Assembly (NCBI GenBank): GCA_028289325.1
Contig: JANQQN010000445.1
Span: forward strand, 1 to 38,346
Length of the DNA: 38,346 nucleotides
Origin: Myxococcota bacterium
GTDB taxonomy: Bacteria; Myxococcota; Kuafuiibacteriia; Kuafuiibacteriales; Kuafuiibacteriaceae
Reading direction: 5' to 3'
The notes beneath the pieces were generated by a model. It was not told where the DNA came from. It did no database searches and was given only the letters and a program-made list of their open reading frames with translations. The position numbers and the translations under genes are program-made. Position 1 is the first letter of the stretch. Each line of letters starts with the position of its first letter. Below, in pieces: positions 7,916 through 16,746 of the stretch.

Positions 7916-10900
7916 TTACCAGGGGCTTTGGAAGCAGTCGATGCGGCCGGCGGCGGAGCTCACGGAGTCGCCACCGAGCTGAGCGCCCACGCACCAGTCG
8001 GCACGCCCGTCACCGTCGATATCACCCGCCGCCACCGAGTCTTTGTTGAGACCGAGGAAATCGCCGAGCGCTTCACCGTAGATACGGAAGACGCCGATAG
8101 CCGGCGACCAAGCCGTCGTCCCCCAGGACGTCTGACCGAGGACTATGCCTGCTTCGCCGGAGCCAGAACGAACGTCGGCGGGTCCATCGGATGAGCCTAC
8201 GCCGAACAAGACGTCGCTCAGGCCGTCGCCGTTCGTATCGGCCGCCTCAACCGCGCTCCCCATCAAGTCTTTCGTCGATCCGTGAATGATGCCCGCAGGC
8301 TCGACAACCGCGTTGTCGATCGTTCCCGAAGTCGCGAGCGGACCGTACCAGACGTGAACTTCTCCGACTTGCAAGCCGGACGTCAGCGCTTGGGGCGCGC
8401 CGACGATCAAGTCGAGGGTCCCGGTGTCGCCGACATCGGCGATAGCGAGGTCGGCGCCGTAGTTCACCCAGAAGTTCTCGCCCACGATGGTCAACCCGGT
8501 GAAAGCTCCGCTGAGATCGATCGTCCCGGACACAGGGCCCGGCAAGACGTAGACCTCGCCGTTAAAAGTTCGGCCGTTCGAGCTCTGGGTTGGTGCCGAA
8601 ACGACGAGGTCATTGATCCCGTCGCCGGTGATATCACCGACGGCGGCCGCTCGACCGAGACCCGCGTCGGCGCCCGGACCAAGGATCCGGGCCGCGATGG
8701 ACGCAGAGCCCAGCTCGACGGTGGATGTCGCGGCGAGCCCTGTCCCTCCCGCGATGACGTACACCGCGCCGGAGTTGTTGCCGTTGGCGTCGTTTCGGAC
8801 GGCGCCGGCAATCACGTCTGCGATACCGTCGTTGGTGACGTCACCGACGGCGATGACCGAGAGTCGGTCGTCTGCCGCGGCCCCGGCGATGGTGTTTCCG
8901 AGGACATTCGTGACGTCGTTAGTGCCCGCCACGCCCGAGTTTCGCAGGTCGAAGATACCGCCCGCATAGAGCTCCGCTCCGCCTTTGAGAATGTAGATCT
9001 CTCCACTTCGGAAATTGGCTTCATCGGTTCCGCTCGCCTGCGGGGCGCCGACCACGATATCCAGGTTGCCGTCGTCGGTGACGTCGCCCACCCGAACGCC
9101 TCCGGTCAGGCTGCCCAGCCAGTCATCCTCATCTCGCCCCCAAATCGTAATCAGGGGGCTCGCGTTGACGGCGCTCGTGGTCTGGTCGAAGAAGCCTGCT
9201 CCGCCCGTGTATACGTAGACGCGTCCGGCGACGTTTCGGACAACACCCAGCTCCTGGATATCGGTGAAGTCGGACATGAACACCTCGGCCGAGCCGTCCC
9301 CGTCGAGATCGGCGATCCGCACAGAGCTCAACTGGCGATTGCCAATGAACCCGAGGAAAGTTCGGTCGGACCCTGTGGTGGCCAGGTCGACGAGCTGGTT
9401 CTCGATCTGACAGGACTCATTGCAACCGTCGCCTGGGTCGCGCCCGCCGTCGTCGCAGGTCTCGCCGCTGTCGATGGTTCCGTTTCCGCACGGATTGGCC
9501 GTGACCGTCACCGGCGTGGTAGCAGTGTCGCCGAAGTAGGTGGTTCCGTCATGCATGCGCCATTCGCTGTTGTACGAGCCTGGCGTGTCGGGCGCGGCGA
9601 CGTCGAAGGTGAACGTGACCGTCTCACCGTTGGCGGTCAGCGTGGGAACGGGCGCGGAGCCCGTCGTCCAGAGCTGGAACGGCGTGTTGGTCGATCGGAG
9701 CGTGATGGCGCCGCCGGCAGGCCAAGAGTCTGTGCCGGTGTTCTCCATCGTAATGCTGAGGGTCTGCGTGGATCCGGAGAGCATCGTCGCGGGGACCACC
9801 TGCGAACTGACGTCCGCATCCAAGGGCGGAGTGCTCGCCGACGTGACGTTGACGGCCTCGTTGATTTCCACGCCGAACCGCCCCAAGCTGCTTTGGTTCA
9901 TGCGGAACTCGAAGAATTGCCCGCCCTCTGTCGCGGGTGCGGTCACCGGGACGGTGAAGGTGACATTGCTGTTTTGCGGTACATCCTGGGTGAGGGGGAC
10001 GAAGGTAATGGTCCACAGGTTGAACGGATCGTTGGTCGTGACCAAGCCGTAGGAGCCGTCGCCGAGCCAGGTCTGCGTCCCTTCGTTGCGGAGAGTGACG
10101 GTAACCGATTGGCTCGTGCTGGGTGCGATGGTGGCCGGGAAGGCCTCGGACACGAGCGAAGACGCGTGCACCGGGGTCGCGCCAGCGTCGATGACGACCG
10201 TCTTGTTGATCTCATCGCCGAAGAGGGATTCACCAGACTTGAGCATTCGCCACCGGAACGTCTCTGAGCCCACCGAGTCCGGGACACGGACGGGAAATGT
10301 GAACGTGACGCTCTCTCCGTTGGCTACGGTCGTCGGAAGCGAGACCACCGTGGGGCCCCAAACGTTGATCGGCGAGTTGAGTGAGTAGAGGAAGAAGTCG
10401 CCGGGCGTCCACGTCTCGGTGCCGGTGTTCTCGACCGTGACGTTGACTTCGAACAGGTCGCTCGGTGCCACGGTCGTGGACATGTCCTCCGAGGTGATCG
10501 TCGCCGCGAGAGGCGTCGATGTGGTGGCCACCGTGACGGTCTCGTCGACGCAGAATTCCGTATTGTTGAAGAAACCAACGCCGTCGTCTTCGACCGAGCG
10601 CGTGTCCAGAATCTGGCGCATGAAGCGATAGGTTCCGGGCGTCGATGGCGCGGTGATGGGCAAAGAGAAGGTCGTCGTATTGCCAGGCGCGACCGCCGAC
10701 GCGAGTCGGATGCAGAACGCATTGCCCCATCGCTGGAAGTTGGGGTCCGTCGAGTCTTTGTCTTCTCGCGCGTAGAGGCACAGTTCATCGCCGCCGGGCC
10801 ACGTCTGCGTGCCTGTGTTCTGCACCGTCACATCAACGTTCGCCGACTCGTTGGGGTTGAGCGAGGCGGGAAGCGTCGTGCTGACCGCCGTGCAGCTCCA

Positions 10901-11374
10901 GTTGGGCGTCGCGCCGGCATCGATGGTCACCGGGATGATCAGACTTCCGCCTGGGACCGCGCCCGTCTCGCCGGGTACAAAACTGAACACCTCCGCCACG
11001 AAGTTCCGGGAGGCCGCCGGCGCGGTCACGCGGATCTTGTGGGTTGTGCTCGCGCCCTGCGCGACGGGCGCGTCGACGAAATCGGCGTACCAGCCGAACC
11101 AAACGTCGGAGCGCAGCGCCCATTCGCTCGCGGGGTCCCAGTCGACCGTGCCGGTGTTTTGAGTGACGATCTCAACGACGAGCCTCTCGCCAGGGGCAAG
11201 CGTCGTGGGAACGTTATTCGATACGATCGTGGCCGCAGAACCCGCGGGCGCGACGGCCGAGACCGATTGACCGATCGAGGGTTCAGCGTCATGAGGTGAT
11301 CGTTCACCGCAGCCGATCGCTGTGACGAGCGCAATGAGTGGGATGGATTGGGCGGGATGTAGCGCGAGTTTCAT
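7916..11374 (-). CDS. Large surface lipoprotein: five NBR1-type Ig domains, Cys-rich repeat, FG-GAP propeller
   Basis: A 1152-residue protein starting at ATG 11374 (MKLALHPAQSIPLIAL), with a lipobox AIGC and lipidated Cys22. Residues 49-624 contain five tandem Ig-like repeats of about 105-120 residues, each with a core such as VTVQNTGTQTWPGG; they resemble bacterial NBR1-like (next-to-BRCA1) Ig domains. A cysteine-rich DUF4215 repeat follows (629-658, CGNGTIDSGETCDDGG). Residues 686-1150 form about seven FG-GAP units with Ca-binding loops such as ADLDGDGSAEV, GDVTNDGIADV and GDIDGDGRADW, probably a beta-propeller. It is probably an outer-membrane-anchored adhesion or matrix-binding protein. 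A longer in-frame start at 11518 lacks a signal peptide at its N-terminus. No catalytic motif is visible. Confidence 0.88.
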   Translation of the reverse strand: MKLALHPAQSIPLIALVTAIGCGERSPHDAEPSIGQSVSAVAPAGSAATIVSNNVPTTLAPGERLVVEIVTQNTGTVDWDPASEWALRSDVWFGWYADFVDAPVAQGASTTHKIRVTAPAASRNFVAEVFSFVPGETGAVPGGSLIIPVTIDAGATPNWSCTAVSTTLPASLNPNESANVDVTVQNTGTQTWPGGDELCLYAREDKDSTDPNFQRWGNAFCIRLASAVAPGNTTTFSLPITAPSTPGTYRFMRQILDTRSVEDDGVGFFNNTEFCVDETVTVATTSTPLAATITSEDMSTTVAPSDLFEVNVTVENTGTETWTPGDFFLYSLNSPINVWGPTVVSLPTTVANGESVTFTFPVRVPDSVGSETFRWRMLKSGESLFGDEINKTVVIDAGATPVHASSLVSEAFPATIAPSTSQSVTVTLRNEGTQTWLGDGSYGLVTTNDPFNLWTITFVPLTQDVPQNSNVTFTVPVTAPATEGGQFFEFRMNQSSLGRFGVEINEAVNVTSASTPPLDADVSSQVVPATMLSGSTQTLSITMENTGTDSWPAGGAITLRSTNTPFQLWTTGSAPVPTLTANGETVTFTFDVAAPDTPGSYNSEWRMHDGTTYFGDTATTPVTVTANPCGNGTIDSGETCDDGGRDPGDGCNESCQIENQLVDLATTGSDRTFLGFIGNRQLSSVRIADLDGDGSAEVFMSDFTDIQELGVVRNVAGRVYVYTGGAGFFDQTTSAVNASPLITIWGRDEDDWLGSLTGGVRVGDVTDDGNLDIVVGAPQASGTDEANFRSGEIYILKGGAELYAGGIFDLRNSGVAGTNDVTNVLGNTIAGAAADDRLSVIAVGDVTNDGIADVIAGAVRNDANGNNSGAVYVIAGGTGLAATSTVELGSASIAARILGPGADAGLGRAAAVGDITGDGINDLVVSAPTQSSNGRTFNGEVYVLPGPVSGTIDLSGAFTGLTIVGENFWVNYGADLAIADVGDTGTLDLIVGAPQALTSGLQVGEVHVWYGPLATSGTIDNAVVEPAGIIHGSTKDLMGSAVEAADTNGDGLSDVLFGVGSSDGPADVRSGSGEAGIVLGQTSWGTTAWSPAIGVFRIYGEALGDFLGLNKDSVAAGDIDGDGRADWCVGAQLGGDSVSSAAGRIDCFQSPW

Positions 11375-11695
11375 GGCTGTTCGTGTGCTTTGCGGGGCTT
11401 TCAGCGGTTCTGCACCGAAACTTTCTCCGATGCGGTTAATGGATGCAATCCGGGGCCGTGGAGGGGGCAACGTAGGGTGGCCGATTGGCTCACGTTCAGA
11501 CGCGGGCTTTGGTCTCACGGTCGTCCCCTCCTTGAACGGCTCTTCGAAAGAAGTCGGCGACCTTGTTGAGATAACAAAGTCGCGGCCCAGTTCGAAGCGG
11601 ACAGGGCCGGCGTCGCGTCATCGAGACGAGCCATAAGCCGGGCAGTCTTCGACACATCGATGTCGCTATGCGCCTGAATCGGTCTCGAGGTGTGA
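11375..11695. other. Intergenic region between asnB and the lipoprotein gene
   Basis: This 321-bp stretch holds the 3' flank of asnB and the promoter region of the minus-strand lipoprotein gene. I see no credible gene on either strand. One imperfect hairpin is present at 11557-11583: GCGAC / GTCGC outer arms and TTGTT / AACAA inner arms with a single C-A mismatch and a GAGAT loop. It has no T-run and could be a weak terminator for asnB or a leader structure. No confident -35/-10 pair was found. Confidence 0.35.
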
Positions 11696-13594
11696 CTATG
11701 TAGGAGGTCGTTCCATGCAAGTCATCGGGCGCTGTCGCTGCGAATGGCCAATGCGCTGCAGCCACAGCTCCAAGCTGAGCAGCGCCCACAGCTGGTGCCC
11801 GTAGTCGCGACGCCCCGCGGCATGTGCGTCGACGAGGGACATGACGCTGGCCCTTCTTAGCCATCGATAGATGTGTGCCTCTCGGGGCCGTAGATGTTCA
11901 TCGATCAGCGGGCGCAGGGGACCTCGGAACCAAGCGCCTAGTGGTAGCCCGAACCCCATTTTGCGCCGCGTAAATACCCACTGCGGAAGCGCGTCGGCAA
12001 AGGCCTGACGCAGGATCCACTTCATCTGGCCAAAACGGATCTTGTACCGGCCTGGTAGCGCGAACGCGTAGCGCATGAGCTCCACGTCGAGGAACGGTGA
12101 CCGTGTCTCCAGACTGTACGCCATTGAAGCGCGGTCGACCTTTACATTGAGGTCTTCGACCAGATACGTCTGCGCATTGACACGTAGAAGCTGATTGATC
12201 ACGTCGTCTCGGTTGGCCTGGACCGCCGTTCGAACCGGCGAAGACGCCTCGCCGGGTTCCACGAGCAGCTCTTTGAGCAGCTCGGGCGGGAACATCGCGA
12301 TCCATTCGTGAAGTCGTTCTCGGAGCGGGGGTGCCATCCGGCTGGCAAAACGGAGGGCCTTCGATGCGAACGCGTCGGTGCGGTGCGCGCTGGCTGGCGC
12401 CATCGCCGAGACCTGGGCCAGCGCCAAGCGGAGCACGCGGGGGACGCGCTCGACGTACGCCGTGGTCATGAAGCGTCGATAGCCAGCGAACAGCTCGTCT
12501 CCACCATCGCCGGTCAGCGCGACCGTCGTATGCTCACGAGCCAGACGGCTGATGATGGCGGTGGGAATGATGCTGCTGTCACCAAAAGGCTCGTCCAGAT
12601 GCTCGAGGAGCTGGGGCAGCATCTGGAAGCTGTCCGGTCCCACCCGCAGCTCGACGTGGTCGGTACCGAGAAACTCGGCGACGCGACGGGCGTACCGACT
12701 CTCGTCGAACCGCGGATCGCCATCGAATCCCAGGGAGAAGGTTCGAACTCGTCCTTCCGCTTGGCGGACCATCGCCGCCACGACGACGGAGCTGTCGATG
12801 CCGCCGGATAGAAACGCACCGATGGGAACATCTGCAACCAGCCGGCGGCGAACAGCCTCTTCCACGCGGGTGCGAACCTCCCGGGCCGCTTCCGCAGGAG
12901 CGGGGCCATTCGCCATCGTCGCTGGAAAGCTCCAGTAACGAACGGTGCGGTCGCCGCGAGCCTCGAACAGACGCAGGGTTCCAGGCTCGAGCTTGGTGAC
13001 GTGGCGGTGGAAAGTCGCGGGTCCGGGGACGTAGCCGTGAGCGAGGAAACGAGGGATCGCGGTTGGATCGATATCCTGATCGAACGCCGGATGCGCATAG
13101 AGCGCCTTCAGCTCACTCGCGAACGCGACGATAGGGCCCTTCTCGTACACGTATAGAGGCTTTTGGCCGGTTCGGTCGCGGCCGAGCACCAGGCGTTTGT
13201 TGTGCTCGTCCCACAGGGCAAAGGCGAACTGCCCATTGAGCTTCGCGAGCCCGGCGAGGCCCTCTTGCTCGTACAGGTGAACGACGACTTCCGTATCGGT
13301 TCGGCTCCGGAAGACATGGCCCTGCTTGATGAGGTCCGCCCGAAGGCATTCGAAGTTGTAGACCTCTCCATTGTAAGTGATCCACAGTGAACCGTCCTCA
13401 TTGCTCATCGGCTGACGGCCGTTCGCCGAAAGATCGATGACGCTGAGGCGTCGGTGCGCCAGCCCCACCGAGCCGAAGACCTCTACACCCTCTGAATCGG
13501 GTCCACGGTGGATGAGGCGGCCCGACATGAGTTCGAGCACTTCGCGGTTGATGGGCCCACCATCACGGTTGAGCACGCCCGCGATTCCGCACAT
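11696..13594 (-). CDS. asnB: Asparagine synthase-type amidotransferase (glutamine-hydrolysing)
   Basis: A 632-residue AsnB-family enzyme. The N-terminal class II glutaminase domain begins MCGIAG (Cys2 becomes the N-terminal nucleophile) and includes HRGPDSEG and YNGEVYN (74-80). The C-terminal ATP-pyrophosphatase domain carries the PP-loop SGGIDSS (263-269), and later ALTGDGGDELFAGY and YSLETRSPFLD. The family moves glutamine-derived ammonia to an adenylated carboxylate. Textbook members make asparagine, but copies inside polysaccharide loci are often thought to amidate uronic acids or act with PEP-CTERM/EPS systems. I cannot tell the two apart here. It is divergent from the GT4 at 13774 and may share that promoter region. 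Confidence 0.9.
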   Translation of the reverse strand: MCGIAGVLNRDGGPINREVLELMSGRLIHRGPDSEGVEVFGSVGLAHRRLSVIDLSANGRQPMSNEDGSLWITYNGEVYNFECLRADLIKQGHVFRSRTDTEVVVHLYEQEGLAGLAKLNGQFAFALWDEHNKRLVLGRDRTGQKPLYVYEKGPIVAFASELKALYAHPAFDQDIDPTAIPRFLAHGYVPGPATFHRHVTKLEPGTLRLFEARGDRTVRYWSFPATMANGPAPAEAAREVRTRVEEAVRRRLVADVPIGAFLSGGIDSSVVVAAMVRQAEGRVRTFSLGFDGDPRFDESRYARRVAEFLGTDHVELRVGPDSFQMLPQLLEHLDEPFGDSSIIPTAIISRLAREHTTVALTGDGGDELFAGYRRFMTTAYVERVPRVLRLALAQVSAMAPASAHRTDAFASKALRFASRMAPPLRERLHEWIAMFPPELLKELLVEPGEASSPVRTAVQANRDDVINQLLRVNAQTYLVEDLNVKVDRASMAYSLETRSPFLDVELMRYAFALPGRYKIRFGQMKWILRQAFADALPQWVFTRRKMGFGLPLGAWFRGPLRPLIDEHLRPREAHIYRWLRRASVMSLVDAHAAGRRDYGHQLWALLSLELWLQRIGHSQRQRPMTCMERPPT

Positions 13595-13773
13595 GCGGCG
13601 TCGTTGACGCAGAGCCCGAACAGAGTCAAGGCATCATCCGCCGCCGGGGCCTAGCGCGGATTCGTTCCCGAGCGCGGAAGGGATGCGCGCCGCGTCTCCG
13701 CTTACGTCGCGTCGATAGGAATAGGTTTCCAGAACGGCGATCCTGGGGCAGGGTGTCACCGCGAAGAGGATTC
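13595..13773. promoter_or_regulatory. Divergent intergenic region between asnB and GT4
   Basis: A 179-bp gap with promoters required in both directions. A TTGACT lies on the minus strand near 13629, but its 17-bp-spaced partner (CAACGA) is a poor -10 and would leave almost no leader. The plus-strand gene has GAAGAGGA as Shine-Dalgarno just before ATG 13774. Nothing else stands out. Confidence 0.3.
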
Positions 13774-14958
13774 ATGCGCTCCGTACGCGTCCTTGCAGTT
13801 ATCGATACGCTGAATCGCGGTGGCGCCGAGACCTTGATTCTCCATCTCGCGGCGGGCTTGAGGGCCGAGGGTGTAGCGCTGGAGGTGGCGTCGCTGACGC
13901 CTCCCGATGACCTGGCGCCCGAGCTCGAGGAAGTCGGCGTCAAAGTGCACAGGCTCGGCGGAACGAGCGGCTGGCGCGCCGAGTCTCTCGTTCCACGTCT
14001 GGCGGATGTCGTCGTGCGTACGCGGCCAGATATCATCCATGCCCATCTGTTCTTCTCGGCCTGGACGGTGGCGTGGCTGCCGCGAATCGTCCATTCCTGC
14101 CCACGGTTGTTGTCGTTACACGCGGTCGACTACATCGGATGGCCCGCCCGAACCGCATGGCGGCGCGTCCGCAAGGAGCTTCACAAGCAGATCCTCAAGC
14201 GTCGGATGGACGGTCTCGTGGCGGTCAGCCAAGCCGTTGCAGATCATTACCGACGCGAGATGGGCGCGCTGGATATCGATGTCGTGTACAATGCGCTTCC
14301 CGTCGCGTCGCTGCGGGCAGCGGCCGAGAACGCGGCGGCCGTTCGGACGCGATTCGGTTTCGATCCGTCAGATCAGGTCGTCCTGACCGTGGGACGCTTC
14401 ACTGACCAGAAAGGTCACGTGCATCTGATCGATGCGGCGGCCCGACTCCGACAACGATGGCCTCGGCTTCGAGTGGGTATCGTCGGTCTCGGCCCGCTCG
14501 AATCGGCCTACCACGAGCAGATCGCGCGCGCTCGGCTCGAGACGGTGGTCACGCTGGTGCCTCCGATGCCGCATCCCGAACTGATGGCTCTCGTCGCGGC
14601 GTGTGATGTGTTCACGATGCCGTCGGTGTTTGAAGGATTTGGAATCGCGACGGCCGAGGCGATGGCGCTCGGTAGGCCCACCGTCGTCTCCGACATTCCG
14701 CCCTTTCTGGAGTTTGTCACCGATGGCGAAACGGGCATCGTGGTGAAGATGGGTGACCCGCAAGCCTTGGCGGACGGGCTGCAAAAAGCCTTGTCCGACC
14801 CTGAACGAGCCCAGCGCATCGCCGATGCGGGGCGTCGCCACGTTATCGACCGCTTCGATACGCCGGTCATTGCCGCGCGGTGGGCAAGCTACTACAACGC
14901 CACGCTGGATCGCTTCCGGTCGCGCGGATCAGCGCTGACCGGAAGCAGAGGTGAGTGA
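13774..14958 (+). CDS. Family 4 (GT-B) glycosyltransferase
   Basis: A 394-residue GT4 enzyme. The N-terminus reads VRVLAVIDTLNRGGAETLIL, the glycine-rich opening of the acceptor domain. The donor domain has VLTVGRFTDQKGHVHLI and the intact EX7E motif EGFGIATAE (E287, E295) followed by AMALGRPTVVSD. It is a retaining, cytosolic or peripheral glycosyltransferase acting on the lipid-linked repeat unit; donor and acceptor are unknown. I chose ATG 13774 because GAAGAGGA sits just upstream; an in-frame start at 13753 would add only seven residues. The TGA stop overlaps the next start (TGATG, 14956-14960), coupling it to the methyltransferase. Confidence 0.9.
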   Translation: MRSVRVLAVIDTLNRGGAETLILHLAAGLRAEGVALEVASLTPPDDLAPELEEVGVKVHRLGGTSGWRAESLVPRLADVVVRTRPDIIHAHLFFSAWTVAWLPRIVHSCPRLLSLHAVDYIGWPARTAWRRVRKELHKQILKRRMDGLVAVSQAVADHYRREMGALDIDVVYNALPVASLRAAAENAAAVRTRFGFDPSDQVVLTVGRFTDQKGHVHLIDAAARLRQRWPRLRVGIVGLGPLESAYHEQIARARLETVVTLVPPMPHPELMALVAACDVFTMPSVFEGFGIATAEAMALGRPTVVSDIPPFLEFVTDGETGIVVKMGDPQALADGLQKALSDPERAQRIADAGRRHVIDRFDTPVIAARWASYYNATLDRFRSRGSALTGSRGE

Positions 14959-15698
14959 TGACCACGAAGAGCAAGCTAGAGAAGGCTGTCGATCTTTTGC
15001 AGTATGAGGTCAACCGCCTCGGTTATCGAGCGGGCGTCAACGTGTTCCCGAAGGCCTGGCCGCCCGAGGTCGAGGGGCCTGAGCGGGCCTCGGTTTTCGA
15101 TGCGATCTTCCACAATAATATCTGGCGATCAGCCGAAAGTCGGAGCGGACCGGGCAGCGAGCTGAGCAAGACTCGAGCGTATCGCGAGGCGCTCGACGCG
15201 CTGATCCGTCGGCGGGGGCTGTTTCGCTTCTTCGACGCGCCTTGCGGAGACCTCGCGTGGATGTCTGTCCTGCTGCAGGAGCTGCCGATGGAGTACATCG
15301 GCGGCGACATTTCGCCGTCGCTCGTCGAATCGGTCCGCTCGAGCCGACCGTCGCTCGACATTCGAGTATTCGACATATGTCAGGACTCGTTTCCCGAGGC
15401 CGACGTTTGGCACTGCCGCGACTGCTTCTTTCACCTCCCGTTCGCGGACATCCGGACCGCGCTCGAGAATTTCGTGCAAAGTCGGATACCGTGGGCCTTG
15501 TTGACGAGCCACCGCGGGCGCTGGCACCGAAATCTCGACGTGGCGGCGGGCGGGTACCGGCTGCTCGATCTATGTCGGCCGCCGTTGTCGCTTCCTGAAC
15601 CCGAAGAACAGCTGCAGGATTATCGTCGAGGGAAAGACTTTCCTCGGTTCGTCGGACTGTGGAGCCGGGAGGCGATCGCGGGCAGCCTGCGCAAGTAG
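14958..15698 (+). CDS. Class I SAM-dependent methyltransferase
   Basis: A 246-residue methyltransferase-like protein. Motif I is FDAPCGDLAWM (92-102), a variant in which DxGxGxG becomes DAPCGD. Post-I is YIGGDISPSLVE (113-124), and motif IV is DVWHCRDCFFHLP (149-161). These features match a class I family seen in polysaccharide and capsule loci. The acceptor is unknown. The start is ATG 14958, which shares a base with the TGA stop of the GT4; a GTG three bases earlier is equally possible. It ends 7 bp before a strong hairpin that probably closes the unit, and is convergent with the pyruvyltransferase gene. Confidence 0.75.
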   Translation: MTTKSKLEKAVDLLQYEVNRLGYRAGVNVFPKAWPPEVEGPERASVFDAIFHNNIWRSAESRSGPGSELSKTRAYREALDALIRRRGLFRFFDAPCGDLAWMSVLLQELPMEYIGGDISPSLVESVRSSRPSLDIRVFDICQDSFPEADVWHCRDCFFHLPFADIRTALENFVQSRIPWALLTSHRGRWHRNLDVAAGGYRLLDLCRPPLSLPEPEEQLQDYRRGKDFPRFVGLWSREAIAGSLRK

Positions 15699-15705
15699 AC
15701 CAGGA

Positions 15706-15754
15706 CGGCAGATCTTATGTCCTGAGCCAGTTGCGAAGGACTTGAGATCTGCCG
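15706..15754. terminator. Long inverted repeat between convergent genes (bidirectional terminator candidate)
   Basis: CGGCAGATCT (15706-15715) and AGATCTGCCG (15745-15754) are perfect 10-bp arms. Inside them GTCCT (15719-15723) pairs with AGGAC (15737-15741), leaving a 13-base apical loop. A second perfect hairpin, GCCGCG-TCTA-CGCGGC, follows at 15762-15777. Both lie between the stops of two convergent genes. Neither strand has a T-run after the stem, so classical intrinsic termination is not assured. Confidence 0.5.
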
Positions 15755-15761
15755 GACGCGA

Positions 15762-15777
15762 GCCGCGTCTACGCGGC
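15762..15777. repeat. 6-bp stem, tetraloop hairpin
   Basis: A perfect GCCGCG / CGCGGC stem with a TCTA loop, eight bases after the long inverted repeat at 15706-15754. It is probably part of the same termination or insulation region between the convergent methyltransferase and pyruvyltransferase genes. Confidence 0.4.
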
Positions 15778-15853
15778 GACCCTCGGGAGGCAGCTGGGAC
15801 GGCGATTGGAGGTTCCGAGCCTGGAACCGGATCGAACTTCCTAGATCGCCGTA

Positions 15854-16735
15854 CTAGCCGCGAGGTTGTGCGAAGGGCGGCGGCGTGCGGTCCCAAAAAG
15901 GACACGCGTCGAGCAGGCGTTGAGCGTCAAACGCGATCTTGTAGTCACGAAAGGCGTCTAACAGATCACTTCGACGGGTCCGAGAGTCGACCGAAATCGG
16001 TTCAAGATCGGTCCTTTCGACGGAAGAGAAATAGTCTCGAAACTTGAACCCGTCGGTGCCGACTTTGTCGGAGCTGTGCAGCCACACCGCCGGGATGCCG
16101 TAAGCGTCCGCGCAGATGATTCCGTGCAGTGAGGTCGAAACGATCCGGTCGCACGCCGCAATCTGGTCGATCACCGTGTCGATCTCGCCCGTAATGTCGA
16201 TGACCGTCGTGTCGGGCCATCTGCGGGCCTCGAGGGCGAACGGCTCGTATTGCTCAAGGCAGTGGGGGATCACGCCGAGCTCGTAGCGGCGCCCGGTCGG
16301 GCGGGGCCGATAGAACAGCGGCAGAAGCAGGGCCGGATCTCCGACGACCTCGGGAGGCTCGATGCCGTGCTTGTGCAGGCGCTCAGCCGACAGCCACCCC
16401 CGGACGGCGTGAATCTGGTCCGGCCGGCCCTCGATCGGCGTATTGGAGGACACGAAGCCCGCGCCCCAAACGACGGATCCGGCATGGCGGGTCGCCGTCC
16501 CGAGATTGCTTCCCACTGCGAAATAGATGGGTAGGCCCTTGAACGGAATGACGTCGTTCCGATGGACGACTTCTCGTTGGCTGAGCAGCTTGCCAAAGTA
16601 TGGGTTGAGCTTGTCGCCCCAGTTAACGGCGATGATGCCTTGAACGGCCCAGTTCATCACGATCGCCTGTTGCGAGGTGATCAGCTTGGCCGTGGACAGC
16701 GCCTTCGTGGGCAGACGGGCGATTCGATTGAGCAT
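15854..16735 (-). CDS. Polysaccharide pyruvyl transferase family protein
   Basis: A 293-residue protein of the CsaB/WcaK-type polysaccharide pyruvyltransferase family. Typical features are VNWGDKLNPYFGKLL near the N-terminus, VVWGAGFVSSNTP, a VRGWLSAERL...VVGDPALLLP segment, and the C-terminal STSLHGIICADAYGIPAVW. Family members transfer pyruvate from PEP to a sugar, forming an acidic ketal. The start is ATG 16735: AGAAGGGA is just upstream and the preceding GT4 stop is only 11 bp away. An in-frame start at 16882 would overlap that gene heavily. It is the last gene of a three-gene minus unit, and a negative charge on the glycan is the likely outcome. Confidence 0.85.
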   Translation of the reverse strand: MLNRIARLPTKALSTAKLITSQQAIVMNWAVQGIIAVNWGDKLNPYFGKLLSQREVVHRNDVIPFKGLPIYFAVGSNLGTATRHAGSVVWGAGFVSSNTPIEGRPDQIHAVRGWLSAERLHKHGIEPPEVVGDPALLLPLFYRPRPTGRRYELGVIPHCLEQYEPFALEARRWPDTTVIDITGEIDTVIDQIAACDRIVSTSLHGIICADAYGIPAVWLHSSDKVGTDGFKFRDYFSSVERTDLEPISVDSRTRRSDLLDAFRDYKIAFDAQRLLDACPFWDRTPPPFAQPRG

Positions 16736-16746
16736 GGGGTTCCCTT

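Noticed and set aside
8282..10267. A 661-codon open frame on the plus strand opposite the large lipoprotein gene
   Set aside because: The minus strand encodes a coherent lipoprotein with signal peptide, five Ig repeats and FG-GAP repeats; the plus frame is compositionally biased (Arg, Val, Gly, Asp) and matches no family. It is an antisense shadow of GC-rich coding DNA.
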